This document shows positions 39,449 through 47,476 of a DNA stretch of 64,000 nt, piece after piece. Positions within the stretch are counted from its first letter, which is position 1; every line of letters begins with the position of its first letter. The stretch spans positions 310,001 to 374,000 of the forward strand of contig JAWKTZ010000012.1 of assembly GCA_041398845.1 (NCBI GenBank), given 5' to 3'. Source of the stretch: Fuerstiella sp041398845 (GTDB taxonomy: Bacteria; Planctomycetota; Planctomycetia; Planctomycetales; Planctomycetaceae). The notes under the pieces are model-generated. The model was not told the origin of the DNA. It worked only from the letters and a program-made list of their open reading frames with translations, and ran no database searches. The position numbers and the translations under genes are program-made.

Positions 39449-40128
39449 CTCAATGGACTCCGCCGTGCGACGTTCAGTTTGAGGTAGAAGCGCGTTCCGG
39501 TCAGCAGAACATGGACCGCGACGAACAACTGCTGATGAGCGTCATTGAAGATCCGTCTCGCTCGGTGATGCGGATTTATCGGTGGAATGCACCCACGGTG
39601 ACGCTGGGATACTTTCAGCGCGGTGATGATCAGATGGATTCCCGTCTGGTTCATTGTCCTCGAGTTCGCCGAATCACGGGAGGTGGAGCGATTCTGCATG
39701 ACCGCGAATGGACGTATTCCTGCGTTCTGCCGGCGACTCACCCTTTGCGTGCCACTCCCATCCGCGTCTATGAAGTCGTGCATCAGGCAGTGATCGCTCT
39801 GTTGCAAGCGCTGGGCGTCACCAGTCGCCTGCGACACGATTCGGCAGCACCGTCGTTTGGCACGGGGGAGCCGTTCCTGTGTTTTCTGCGATCTGATCCG
39901 CGCGATGTTGTGGTCGAAGGTCACAAGATCATGGGCAGTGCTCAGCGACGGCGTCGAGGGACGATTCTGCAGCATGGCAGCATTCTGATGCAGGCATCGC
40001 CGCTGACTCCGGAAGTCAGGGGCGTGCGTGACTTTTGTCCCGACTTTGATGAACAGGCATTCGTAAAGCAACTGCCAGCCGCCCTGGGTGCGGCGATCTC
40101 CGGCGACTATCGGATTTTTGACTGCTGA
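39445..40128 (+). CDS. Lipoate-protein ligase A family protein
   Basis: The GTG at 39,445 overlaps the rpiB stop (GTGA). The 227-residue protein has the LplA/biotin-ligase family motifs YRWNAPTVTLGYFQ, RRITGGGAILHDREWTYS and a lysine in VEGHKIMGSAQRR (the K-x-x-G-S-A-Q active-site lysine for the acyl-AMP intermediate). The fold is the same as in octanoyltransferases LipM/LipL, so ligase versus octanoyl transferase cannot be settled from sequence alone. It likely attaches lipoate or octanoate to 2-oxoacid dehydrogenase E2 or GcvH. Confidence 0.82.
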   Translation: MTQWTPPCDVQFEVEARSGQQNMDRDEQLLMSVIEDPSRSVMRIYRWNAPTVTLGYFQRGDDQMDSRLVHCPRVRRITGGGAILHDREWTYSCVLPATHPLRATPIRVYEVVHQAVIALLQALGVTSRLRHDSAAPSFGTGEPFLCFLRSDPRDVVVEGHKIMGSAQRRRRGTILQHGSILMQASPLTPEVRGVRDFCPDFDEQAFVKQLPAALGAAISGDYRIFDC

Positions 40129-40548
40129 CTGGATGGGCAGACGGTGATGGATTCCGAATTTACGAAAGATTGAAGCCGATGCGACGTAGGCGTTGGAGAA
40201 CGGATGTGCAACAATAAAGGTGTTGGATGACAACGTCCCAGGAAATAATTGACGCTCTTCTGATTCTCATACTTTACATCTCACTTTTGCGTCGCTTAAA
40301 TTCCATCGTTGTCATTTGCTTTCTCTGGCTGCCGTTTTCGCGGCGTTCGGTGTTCTCCGGTTCCTGATTGCTCTTATTTTTTCGACTTCGCAGGTTTGCG
40401 TTCCGTCATTTCTTCCGCAGTTTGAAATTTGACCGGCAGGTGGAACTGTCCAGTTCGACCTGATATATTTACGTGAAAGCGCAAGACAAGCGGCCAGCCG
40501 GACTGCGACATCCGGGGGATGTTTGTTGGCAGAGGAGCAACCCAGAGT
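40129..40548. other. AT-richer intergenic region, nothing recognised
   Basis: About 420 bases upstream of the FHA gene. The stretch 40,240-40,420 is T-rich. TTGACG (about 40,249) and TTGACC (about 40,430) are possible -35 boxes but neither has a well-spaced -10. No repeat or small gene is seen. Confidence 0.4.
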
Positions 40549-41397
40549 ATGATCAACGTTGAATTGAATGTGGTTGGCGGAAAACATGCGGGCCAGAAAA
40601 TCCCTCTGGACCGTAAAAAATTCCTGATCGGACGCGAACAGGATTGTCAGTTGCGACCCAACAGTGAGCTGGTCAGTCGCCACCATTGCATTTTTACGGT
40701 GGACGAATATTCGGTTCGCGTGCGGGACCTTGGCAGCACCAACGGGACGATCGTGAATGGTGAACGGATTCGCAAAGAGACCGTTCTGCAGCAGGGCGAT
40801 CATGTTGTTGTCGGCAGTCTGGAATTCAACATTCTCATCCATGAGGGCGGTGCGGCCGGCAGCGTCAAATCTGTGGACTCGTCCGATACAGTCGTCAGCA
40901 GCGCCGACACGCTGAACGAAATGCTGCCGATTCAGCCCGGATCTGTTCCGGCTCCGGCGACCAGTCCTCCATCTCAGTCTTTGACACCGATGGAGATGCC
41001 CTCCGTGTCTCCTCAGCAGGCTCAGTCTTCCGGAGACACCACGGTGATCGGCCAGCCGATCCTGCTGCCGGGGCAGACACCGTATCAGCCGATGATGCAG
41101 CCGATGGGCTATCCCATGTACGGCGGCTACCCGTATCCGGGGATGCCAATGCCCGGTTATCCCGGCCAGCCGATGATGGCACCGTATCCCGGCGTTCCCG
41201 TGGCTGAGCAGACTCCGGCTCCCAAAGCGTCCGGCGTTCCCGATGTTTCACTGCCGGATCCGTCAACGACAGGAGCTCGGCCGGATCCGCCAAAGCCTGC
41301 GGCGGCTGAAGGAACGGAAAAGGCCAAATCTGAGGCGTCGAACCAGTCGGCCGACGCGATTATCAAGAGTTTCATGAACAGAAAACCCGGCAAGTAG
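40549..41397 (+). CDS. FHA-domain protein with Pro/Gly/Met-rich tail
   Basis: The start was set at the ATG opening MINVELNVVGGKHAG, 11 bases after AGGAG; an ATG ten codons earlier is possible. Residues about 1-100 are an FHA phosphothreonine-binding domain: FLIGREQDC, SRHHC, RVRDLGSTNGTIVNG and GDHVVVG. The next 180 residues are low complexity, first Ser/Pro-rich, then a PMMQPMGYPMYGGYPYPGMP-type stretch, and end in a helix with SADAIIKSFMNRK. A signalling scaffold that reads Ser/Thr kinase phosphorylation is the expected role, as planctomycetes have many such kinases. Confidence 0.87.
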   Translation: MINVELNVVGGKHAGQKIPLDRKKFLIGREQDCQLRPNSELVSRHHCIFTVDEYSVRVRDLGSTNGTIVNGERIRKETVLQQGDHVVVGSLEFNILIHEGGAAGSVKSVDSSDTVVSSADTLNEMLPIQPGSVPAPATSPPSQSLTPMEMPSVSPQQAQSSGDTTVIGQPILLPGQTPYQPMMQPMGYPMYGGYPYPGMPMPGYPGQPMMAPYPGVPVAEQTPAPKASGVPDVSLPDPSTTGARPDPPKPAAAEGTEKAKSEASNQSADAIIKSFMNRKPGK

Positions 41398-41417
41398 TTC
41401 ACAGGACCAATATTCTC

Positions 41418-41615
41418 ATGGCCGATCCGTCCGACCAACAACGACGCTACAAGGAATTTCTGGACCTGCTGCCTTTGACTTTGTCGTTGGCCGGGCTTCC
41501 CGCCAGTGATCAGGGACGGTATTTCACGGCGGAGCAGATTGAGTCGCGGGTGTTTACGATCAAACACGCCTACAAGTGTGCTCGCCTGTTGGCGCGGGAA
41601 TCCATTCAGAGCTGA
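41418..41615 (+). CDS. Small conserved-looking protein, 65 residues
   Basis: A short gene 20 bases after the FHA gene, probably co-transcribed. The product (MADPSDQQRRYKEFLDLLPL, then LAGLPASDQGRYFTAEQI and TIKHAYKCARLLARESI) is amphipathic and helical with one cysteine and no signal peptide. It is too short for a recognised domain. The position, the composition and a frame ending before a hairpin (41,628-41,668, TGTTCTGTG with CACAGAACA) support it being real. Confidence 0.6.
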   Translation: MADPSDQQRRYKEFLDLLPLTLSLAGLPASDQGRYFTAEQIESRVFTIKHAYKCARLLARESIQS

Positions 41616-41713
41616 CCGGCACAGTCTTTGTTCTGTGATTCTTCACAGTGACGGCGGACACAGAACAGAGTTGGGGCAATCATTCGCAATGTTGCCAACT
41701 GAGTCGTTGGTGC

Positions 41714-41742
41714 TTGACAGTTTGATTGCAGATGGATAAGGT
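41714..41742 (+). promoter_or_regulatory. Sigma-70-type promoter for nusA leader RNA
   Basis: TTGACA (41,714-41,719) and TAAGGT (41,737-41,742) are separated by 17 bases. The -35 is a perfect consensus, giving transcription from about 41,749. Confidence 0.7.
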
Positions 41743-41748
41743 GCGCGG

Positions 41749-41986
41749 CTGACTGGCGGGCTTGAGTTCGTTGGTCAGAGTATCGCTCACTGATCCGATC
41801 TGCTGATTGCTTTCGTTAAAGAATCGGCGACAGGAATTGATAATGCACAGTTTCTGAGAATCACCCATTCCTGCTGTTAAGTGTTCCGGTGCGTTGGAGT
41901 TCGGAAGCTTAAAGGTCAGGCATGTTCGACCGGTGTTCTGAACGGGATTCCGGAGCTGAAAAGTGGGCTTTGTCCCACTTTTTTTT
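41749..41986 (+). ncRNA. Candidate structured RNA or attenuator leader upstream of nusA
   Basis: The unit runs from a consensus promoter to an intrinsic terminator and contains several stable hairpins. CCGAT (41,795-41,799) pairs with ATCGG (41,823-41,827), enclosing CTTT-CGTT-AAAG. CAGGAAT-TGAT (41,831-41,841) pairs with ATCA (41,860-41,863) and ATTCCTG (41,867-41,873). TTCCG (41,884-41,888) pairs with CGGAA (41,902-41,906). CGG (41,757) and GTTC (41,766) can pair with CCG (41,950) and GAAC (41,940), closing the fold. No open frame fits. It could be a free-standing small RNA or a NusA-responsive attenuator. I do not recognise an RNA family. Confidence 0.6.
41961..41986 (+). terminator. Intrinsic terminator 33 bases before nusA
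   Basis: AAGTGGG (41,961-41,967) pairs with CCCACTT (41,974-41,980), followed by TTTTTT. It lies directly ahead of the nusA start, so nusA expression from the upstream promoter requires read-through or antitermination. Confidence 0.85.
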
Positions 41987-42018
41987 ATTATGAAGTCAAT
42001 ACGAAACGGTTTCGGTAA

Positions 42019-43530
42019 ATGAACGGCGACGAAATCAAGAGAATTGTCGATGCGATCCATCGCGACAAATCCATCGACAAGGAAATCGTCTTCGAGGGTA
42101 TTGAGCAGGCCATTCTGTCGGCTGCCAGGAAGCATTTCTCGGAAGAAGAAGTCCTTGAGGTTCGGATTGACCGCAGCTCCGGCGAGCCATCGCTCACCTG
42201 CGACGGGGCGATGTTGGAGCCGGAACTGATTGGTGACCTGCTCGGCCGAATTTCTGCTCAGACAGCAAAGCAGGTCATGATCCAGCGAATTCGCGAAGCA
42301 GAGCGTGATTCGCAATACGAAGAATTTCTGGACCTGAAAAGTCAACTCGTCACCGGAACGGTGACTCGAGTTGACCGCGGTACGGTGATTGTGAATCTGG
42401 GAAAAGTCGAAGCGATTCTGCCTCGCAGTGAACAGATCAATAAAGAAAATTATCGCGTTGGTGATCGAGTACGGGCCATCGTGCTGGACGTCAAAAAGGC
42501 GGGTTCCCGAGTTCGCGTGATTCTGTCACGAACACACCCGGACTTTGTGCGACGTTTGTTTGAAGTTGAAATTCCGGAAGTCAATGATCGCATCATTGAG
42601 ACTCGTTCGATTGCTCGGGAAGCGGGGCATCGTTCCAAGGTCGCCGTGTCGTCGATGGATGCCACAATCGACTGTGTCGGGGCGTGCGTCGGTGTTCGCG
42701 GTGCCAGAATTCGCGGGATCGTCGAAGAATTGGCGGGGGAACGCATTGACATTGTGCGCTGGAATGACAGCCTGCAGGTGCTGGTGCCGAATTCTCTGCA
42801 GCCGGCCGAAGTGGACGACGTGATTCTGTGCCCGATGCTGGGTAAAGTAATTGTGCTGGTTCGCGATGACCAGTTGTCTCTGGCGATTGGTCGTCGAGGT
42901 CAGAATGTGCGACTGGCGTCAAAGCTGGTCGGCTGGGACATCGCCATGATGACTCAGGAATCACTGGACGAGCAGCTTGATATTTCCATTGAAGCGTTCA
43001 GTGTGGTGCCGAAGATGCCACCGGAACTGGTGGAGAATCTGGTGTCGCAGGGCTTCTTCACGTTTGACGACCTGTCTGTGATTGAACCCGATCAGTTGAT
43101 GGAAATGAGCGGCCTGAGTCAGGAAGATGTTGATGAAATCATCGCATTTGCCGATGCCGAAAGCCTGCGGATCGAAGAGGAAGAAATCGCTGCGGCCGCA
43201 GAACTCAAACGCAATCCGCAGAAAGCCGCAAAGCCCGCAGCGAAGGCGGTTGAACTGGAGGAAACATCGGACGATGCCGAGGCCGTAACGGAAGAAGCGG
43301 CAGAGGAAGATGCTGACGAAACACCTCAGAACAGCGGAGACGCCGTTTCCGCAGAGGTGGACACAGGCAGCGATGATGATTCGAGCGTCAATGAGTCGCC
43401 CGAATCTGAGTCGCCCGAATCTGTGGCGGACGAATCTGTGGCGGACGAATCTGTGGCGGACGAATCGGAATCTGACGAACCTGTGGCGGAAGAGACGATC
43501 GAGGCGACAGAAGAAAGAGAAACGACTTAG
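42019..43530 (+). CDS. nusA: Transcription termination/antitermination factor NusA
   Basis: The 503-residue protein has the N-terminal RNA polymerase-binding domain (residues about 1-125), an S1 domain (about 130-200; GTVTRVDRGTVIVNLGKVEA), and tandem KH domains (about 205-345) including GACVGVRGARI and LAIGRRGQNVRLAS. An extra helical region follows (SQGFFTFDDLSVIEPDQL). The last 120 residues are an acidic, disordered tail with a 15 bp coding repeat giving SVADE units. It modulates pausing and termination. The usual upstream rimP is absent here. The stop TAG is the first three bases of repeat family A copy 3. Confidence 0.95.
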   Translation: MNGDEIKRIVDAIHRDKSIDKEIVFEGIEQAILSAARKHFSEEEVLEVRIDRSSGEPSLTCDGAMLEPELIGDLLGRISAQTAKQVMIQRIREAERDSQYEEFLDLKSQLVTGTVTRVDRGTVIVNLGKVEAILPRSEQINKENYRVGDRVRAIVLDVKKAGSRVRVILSRTHPDFVRRLFEVEIPEVNDRIIETRSIAREAGHRSKVAVSSMDATIDCVGACVGVRGARIRGIVEELAGERIDIVRWNDSLQVLVPNSLQPAEVDDVILCPMLGKVIVLVRDDQLSLAIGRRGQNVRLASKLVGWDIAMMTQESLDEQLDISIEAFSVVPKMPPELVENLVSQGFFTFDDLSVIEPDQLMEMSGLSQEDVDEIIAFADAESLRIEEEEIAAAAELKRNPQKAAKPAAKAVELEETSDDAEAVTEEAAEEDADETPQNSGDAVSAEVDTGSDDDSSVNESPESESPESVADESVADESVADESESDEPVAEETIEATEERETT

Positions 43531-43601
43531 GGGCTATCTGAAAAGCGGTCGCTGAAAAGCGGTCGCCCGGAGAGGGGCAGCCCCTTTTTCTGATAGCCTG
43601 T
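43529..43601. repeat. Palindromic element family A, copy 3 (short, degenerate)
   Basis: A 73 bp version with AGGGGCTATCTGAAAA at the left and TTTTTCTGATAGCCTGT at the right. The GGCTATC/GATAGCC core still pairs. The interior is shortened and holds a small internal duplication (GCTGAAAAGCGGTCGC-like). The nusA stop TAG overlaps its left end. Confidence 0.8.
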
Positions 43602-43944
43602 AGAATACACTTTCACTGGGAGGCAGGGCAGGTGTTGAACCTGTTTGGAACTGCTGAATTGAGAGATGCCTGACAGGTTCAGACACCTGAACTCGAGACC
43701 TGGAGACTGCTTTCCATTACTAAACACTGATACACCGCAGCAAAATTGATGTTCGCGGCCACAAGAAACCCGGCAGACGTTGCCGGGAAAGAAACACCAT
43801 GACCGTAAATCACCTGTTCGTTTCCATAACTTGCGAAGCACGTTGAAATGTACCGGAGTGTCCCACTGACACCGCCGGTCCTGATCGACCGCGATGCTCG
43901 TCTGATTTCGAGTACCATCGCGACGCGTCGAAGGGGTAGTTGTC
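43602..43944 (+). other. infB leader region with two hairpins
   Basis: No gene is visible in about 340 bases between the repeat and infB. A long near-perfect inverted repeat runs 43,630-43,688 (AGGTGTTGAACCTG against CAGGTTCAGACACCT). A compact hairpin CCCGGCA-gacgt-TGCCGGG lies at 43,769-43,787. The ylxR gene often found between nusA and infB is missing. The structures may influence infB expression; that is inference. Confidence 0.5.
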
Positions 43945-46791
43945 TTGAAGATTCGTATCTTTGCTTTGGCCAGAGAACTTGGCCTCGACAGCAAGGTTCT
44001 GCTTGGGCTCTGTGATGACGCAGGGGTCAAGCTTCGTAATGCGCTAGCGACCATCACTCCGGAAGAACGCGATCAGATTATCGCGTACATCAAAAATAAA
44101 GACGGTAAGGGAGTCGCCGCCGCAAAGCCCGGACCCGAAGTGCTTGCACCGGTTCGCGAGGTCAACACCGGAAAAGTTCGCAGCATCAAAGAAATTCCGG
44201 TGGCACGACCTGCTCCCGAACCACCTCGGGCACCTGCGGTGGTCGAACCGAAAGTCGACGATGCCGCAGCCACAGAGACCGTCGCCACTGATAAAGCAGT
44301 GACGGAAGGCGCGGAAACGGCAGTCGTCGAACCGGTGGCCTCAGAGACGACGGCAACGAATGTCGATACCGTAACACCGCCGACGGATGTCGGTCCGGAG
44401 GCAACGCCCGCCGACAGCGTGGCCTCGCCGGGTGACTCTGCCACGGATGTCACTCAGGATTCTTCTGACGATCTACAGGATTCCCCAAAAATCGAAGCCA
44501 CTGCGACGCCTCCGACAGAAAAGCCTGTCGATCGCCCCCCAACAACTCCCGCTCCGACTCCTCCTGAACCGGCCGCACCGCAACGATCCTCTTCGCCGAT
44601 GCAGCGAATGCAGCGAGCCGCACCGCGGGAGATGAAGCCGATTGGTTCCATCAAGGACCGGGATCCGGGAGAAACGCCTCCAAAGGAAAAAGAACGCGAA
44701 CGCCCGATCGGACGCCCGCTGGTGGCCGCTCCGCCGTCCTATCAGCCGCCGGTGATCAAGGCCAAGCCGAAGAAGCCCGACGAAAAGGCGATGAAGCCGG
44801 AAATTTCGCTCGACCGAATCGTCGACCGCGCCAGTCCGCTCGCCGACCAGTTGCGGCAACTGAAAATCGCTCGCGAAGAACATGACGGCACAGCAGACGC
44901 GGCCGGTCGCAAACGTGCCGGCGGGCGCAAGGGATCGCTCCTGTCCGAACTGCGAAAGTCTCGGGAAGAGCAGCGATCGCAGAAGAAGCTGCGTCGGCGA
45001 AAGCGATCCAGCAGCGTCGAACTGAAAACCACGGCTCAGATCCAGTTTCCGATCACCGTCCGCAATCTTTCGGAAGCCATTGGCCGACCTGCCAAATCGA
45101 TTATCACCTACTTCTTCAAAGATGGTCGGATGGTCACGATCAACGACGAACTTGCGGAAGAAGATGCTCTGGAAGTCGCCATGGAACTGGGCGTCGACCT
45201 TGAGATCAAGCGCGGGCGTGACCGCGAGGCCGAACTGCTCGCATCGCTGGATCACGAAGATGACGAAGACACGCTGGAGTGGCGACCGCCGATCATCACG
45301 ATTCTGGGCCACGTCGACCATGGGAAAACCACGCTGGTGGACAAACTGCGGGAAGCTCACGTTGCAGCCGGAGAGGCAGGCGGGATTACTCAGCACATTG
45401 CCGCTTATCAGATCGAACGCAACGAGATGGCTCTGACCTTCGTGGACACACCAGGTCACGCGGCGTTTGGTGCCATGCGAGCTCGTGGTGCCAACGTTAC
45501 GGACATCATTGTGCTGGTGGTCGCGGCAGACGACGGCGTGATGCCCCAGACCGAAGAATGTATCAGTCACGCAAAGAACGCGGGCGTGCCGATCATCGTC
45601 GCGTTGAACAAGATGGACCTGCCCGGCGTCGACCCTCAGAAAACTCTGCAGCAGCTTGCTCAGCACGACCTGCTGCCGTCGGAATGGGGGGGCGAATACG
45701 AAGTGGTCCGTACGTCGGGCGAAACCGGCATGGGACTGGATGAACTGGTCGAAACGATTCAGTTGACCGCAGAACTTCACAACTACGAAGCCAATCCGGA
45801 ACGAGAAGCGGTTGGAGTCTGTCTGGAAGCGTTTCTGGACGAAGGCCGAGGCCCGATTGCGTGGCTGATTGTCCAGAAGGGGACACTGAAAGTCGGCGAC
45901 GACATTCTGTGCGGAACCAGCTATGGCCGCATTCGAGCCATGTATGACGACAACGGTGCGGAACTGACGGAAGCGGGCCCGTCCAAACCGGTCAAGGTGT
46001 CCGGGTTGAACGAAGTGCCGTCCGCCGGTGTTCACTTCTTTGTCATGAAAGACATCGAAGAAGCCCGCGAAGTGGCCGAAACACGTCGTCATGAAGGTCG
46101 TGAAGAATCGCTGTCGCGTAAGGGCAAACCGAGAACCCTGGAAGATATTCTGAACTCCGCCCGCGAAGGCGAAGGCGTTCAGAATCTGCCGCTGATTGTC
46201 AAAGCCGACAGTCCGGGTTCTCTGGAAGCCATTCGAGGCGAACTGGGCAAGTTCGATCACCCGGAAGTCACGGTGTCCATCATTCACGAGGGTGTGGGCG
46301 GAGTGAACGAAAGCGATGTGTATCTGGCGAGTGCCGCCGGTGCCATCATCATTGCCTTCCATGTCGTGGCGGAAGAGCGAGCCGAACAGCTTGCCGAAAA
46401 AGAGGATGTCGAGATCCGCCGCTACAGCATCATTTACGAAGTCACCGAACAGATTCGTCAGTCACTCGAAGGCATGCTGCGGCCGGAACGAGTTGAAGTG
46501 GCAACCGGGCGAGCTGTGGTTCTGCAGACGTTCAACGTCAGCCGTTTTGGCACAATTGCCGGATGTCGAATTCTGAACGGGACAATCAGCCGTGACAACA
46601 GGGTGCATGTGATTCGCGATAATACCGTCATCAACGATTACCGACTGGCGTCGCTGAAGCGTGAAAAAGATGACGCCAAGGAGGTTCGCGAAGGGATGGA
46701 ATGCGGGATTCGGCTGGAAGGATTCAATGACATCAAGGAAGGCGACCTGCTGGAAGCATTCCGCATTGACGAAATCCAGCGAACGTTGTGA
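43945..46791 (+). CDS. infB: Translation initiation factor IF-2
   Basis: The 948-residue protein starts at a TTG that opens MKIRIFALARELGLDSKVLL, the first IF2-N domain. A long Pro/Ala/Glu-rich disordered region (about residues 60-360) leads to a second IF2-N-like domain (PITVRNLSEAIGRPAKSIIT). The GTPase domain has GHVDHGKT (455-462), DTPGH (500-504) and NKMD (555-558). Domains II-IV follow, ending in GMECGIRLEGFNDIKEGDLL. It positions initiator tRNA on the ribosome and hydrolyses GTP. It sits in the conserved nusA-infB-rbfA order. Confidence 0.96.
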   Translation: MKIRIFALARELGLDSKVLLGLCDDAGVKLRNALATITPEERDQIIAYIKNKDGKGVAAAKPGPEVLAPVREVNTGKVRSIKEIPVARPAPEPPRAPAVVEPKVDDAAATETVATDKAVTEGAETAVVEPVASETTATNVDTVTPPTDVGPEATPADSVASPGDSATDVTQDSSDDLQDSPKIEATATPPTEKPVDRPPTTPAPTPPEPAAPQRSSSPMQRMQRAAPREMKPIGSIKDRDPGETPPKEKERERPIGRPLVAAPPSYQPPVIKAKPKKPDEKAMKPEISLDRIVDRASPLADQLRQLKIAREEHDGTADAAGRKRAGGRKGSLLSELRKSREEQRSQKKLRRRKRSSSVELKTTAQIQFPITVRNLSEAIGRPAKSIITYFFKDGRMVTINDELAEEDALEVAMELGVDLEIKRGRDREAELLASLDHEDDEDTLEWRPPIITILGHVDHGKTTLVDKLREAHVAAGEAGGITQHIAAYQIERNEMALTFVDTPGHAAFGAMRARGANVTDIIVLVVAADDGVMPQTEECISHAKNAGVPIIVALNKMDLPGVDPQKTLQQLAQHDLLPSEWGGEYEVVRTSGETGMGLDELVETIQLTAELHNYEANPEREAVGVCLEAFLDEGRGPIAWLIVQKGTLKVGDDILCGTSYGRIRAMYDDNGAELTEAGPSKPVKVSGLNEVPSAGVHFFVMKDIEEAREVAETRRHEGREESLSRKGKPRTLEDILNSAREGEGVQNLPLIVKADSPGSLEAIRGELGKFDHPEVTVSIIHEGVGGVNESDVYLASAAGAIIIAFHVVAEERAEQLAEKEDVEIRRYSIIYEVTEQIRQSLEGMLRPERVEVATGRAVVLQTFNVSRFGTIAGCRILNGTISRDNRVHVIRDNTVINDYRLASLKREKDDAKEVREGMECGIRLEGFNDIKEGDLLEAFRIDEIQRTL

Positions 46792-46805
46792 CAACGTTTC
46801 TCGCA

Positions 46806-46836
46806 AAGTGCGGCAACCACGTTGGCTGCCGCACTT
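46806..46836 (+). terminator. Hairpin after infB
   Basis: AAGTGCGGCA (46,806-46,815) pairs with TGCCGCACTT (46,827-46,836), a perfect 10 bp stem. The T-tract after it is weak, so it may act as a partial terminator or an mRNA-stabilising 3' structure before rbfA. Confidence 0.5.
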
Positions 46837-46913
46837 CTGACCTGAAGTCACTTGTCGTTTCGTGAGATTACATCCCTGGTTTTCCCTGATCGGACTGCCG
46901 GAAACACCAAATC

Positions 46914-47324
46914 ATGTCAACCCGCCGCACAGCTCGAGTCGCCTCCGTCATTCGCGAAGTTGTCAGCACGGCCATTCTGCTGGAGCTGCGTGATCCTCGA
47001 ATTCATAACGTCACGGTTCTCGGAGCCGAAGTGACTCCGGACCTGCGTTACGCCACGATCCGAATTTCCGTTCGCGGGACGGAAAAGGATGAAGCTCTGA
47101 CGCTGCACGGCCTGAATTCGGCTCGAGGCTACCTGCAGGCGAAAGTCGCAGAACGCATCAAGAGCCGATACACTCCGGAACTTCGCTTCGAGATTGATCA
47201 GGGCGTCCACAAATCTCTGGAAACCGCCAGAATTCTGCGTGCCGTTCTGCCACCTGTCAGCACTGAGGATTCGGATGCCGCCGGGGCGGCGGACGTCGCC
47301 GACGACAGCGAACAGCAGGAATAG
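46914..47324 (+). CDS. rbfA: 30S ribosome-binding factor A
   Basis: The 136-residue protein has the RbfA KH-like fold signatures RRTARVASVIREVVSTAILL, LRDPRIHNVTVLGAEVTPDL and the late RIKSRYTPELRFEID region. It assists late 16S rRNA 5'-end maturation of the 30S subunit. The C-terminal 25 residues are acidic (DSDAAGAADVADDSEQQE). It follows infB in the usual order, and repeat family A copy 4 starts 12 bases after the stop. Confidence 0.94.
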   Translation: MSTRRTARVASVIREVVSTAILLELRDPRIHNVTVLGAEVTPDLRYATIRISVRGTEKDEALTLHGLNSARGYLQAKVAERIKSRYTPELRFEIDQGVHKSLETARILRAVLPPVSTEDSDAAGAADVADDSEQQE

Positions 47325-47335
47325 CACCACACGAA

Positions 47336-47409
47336 AGGCGATCTGAAAAAGGGGGCTGACCCTTTGGAGGGCAGCATATTTGGGGCAGACCCCTTTTTCA
47401 GATCGCCTC
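47336..47409. repeat. Palindromic element family A, copy 4, with a compensatory base pair
   Basis: A 74 bp element with AGGCGATCTGAAAAAGGGG at the left and CCCCTTTTTCAGATCGCCT at the right. Compared with the other copies, GGCTATC is GGCGATC and the opposing arm has changed from GATAGCC to GATCGCC, so pairing is kept. The interior is shorter (TTTGGAGGGCAGC then ATATTTGGGGCAG). Confidence 0.85.
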
Positions 47410-47476
47410 AACCCACGAGTACTCGTCGTCCACCGACGTCAAACGACAATCTTTCAGGTCGTCACAGGAACAGAAC

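Noticed and set aside
41749..41986. Identification of the nusA leader RNA as 6S, SRP or RNase P RNA
   Set aside because: Length and hairpin layout do not match these families, and the SRP domain IV consensus is absent.
41680..42345. 221-codon minus-strand open frame across the nusA leader
   Set aside because: It lies largely opposite nusA and the structured leader and lacks any protein features.
44473..46362. 629-codon minus-strand open frame opposite infB
   Set aside because: It is a shadow of infB; the protein has no recognisable features and infB has full family motifs.
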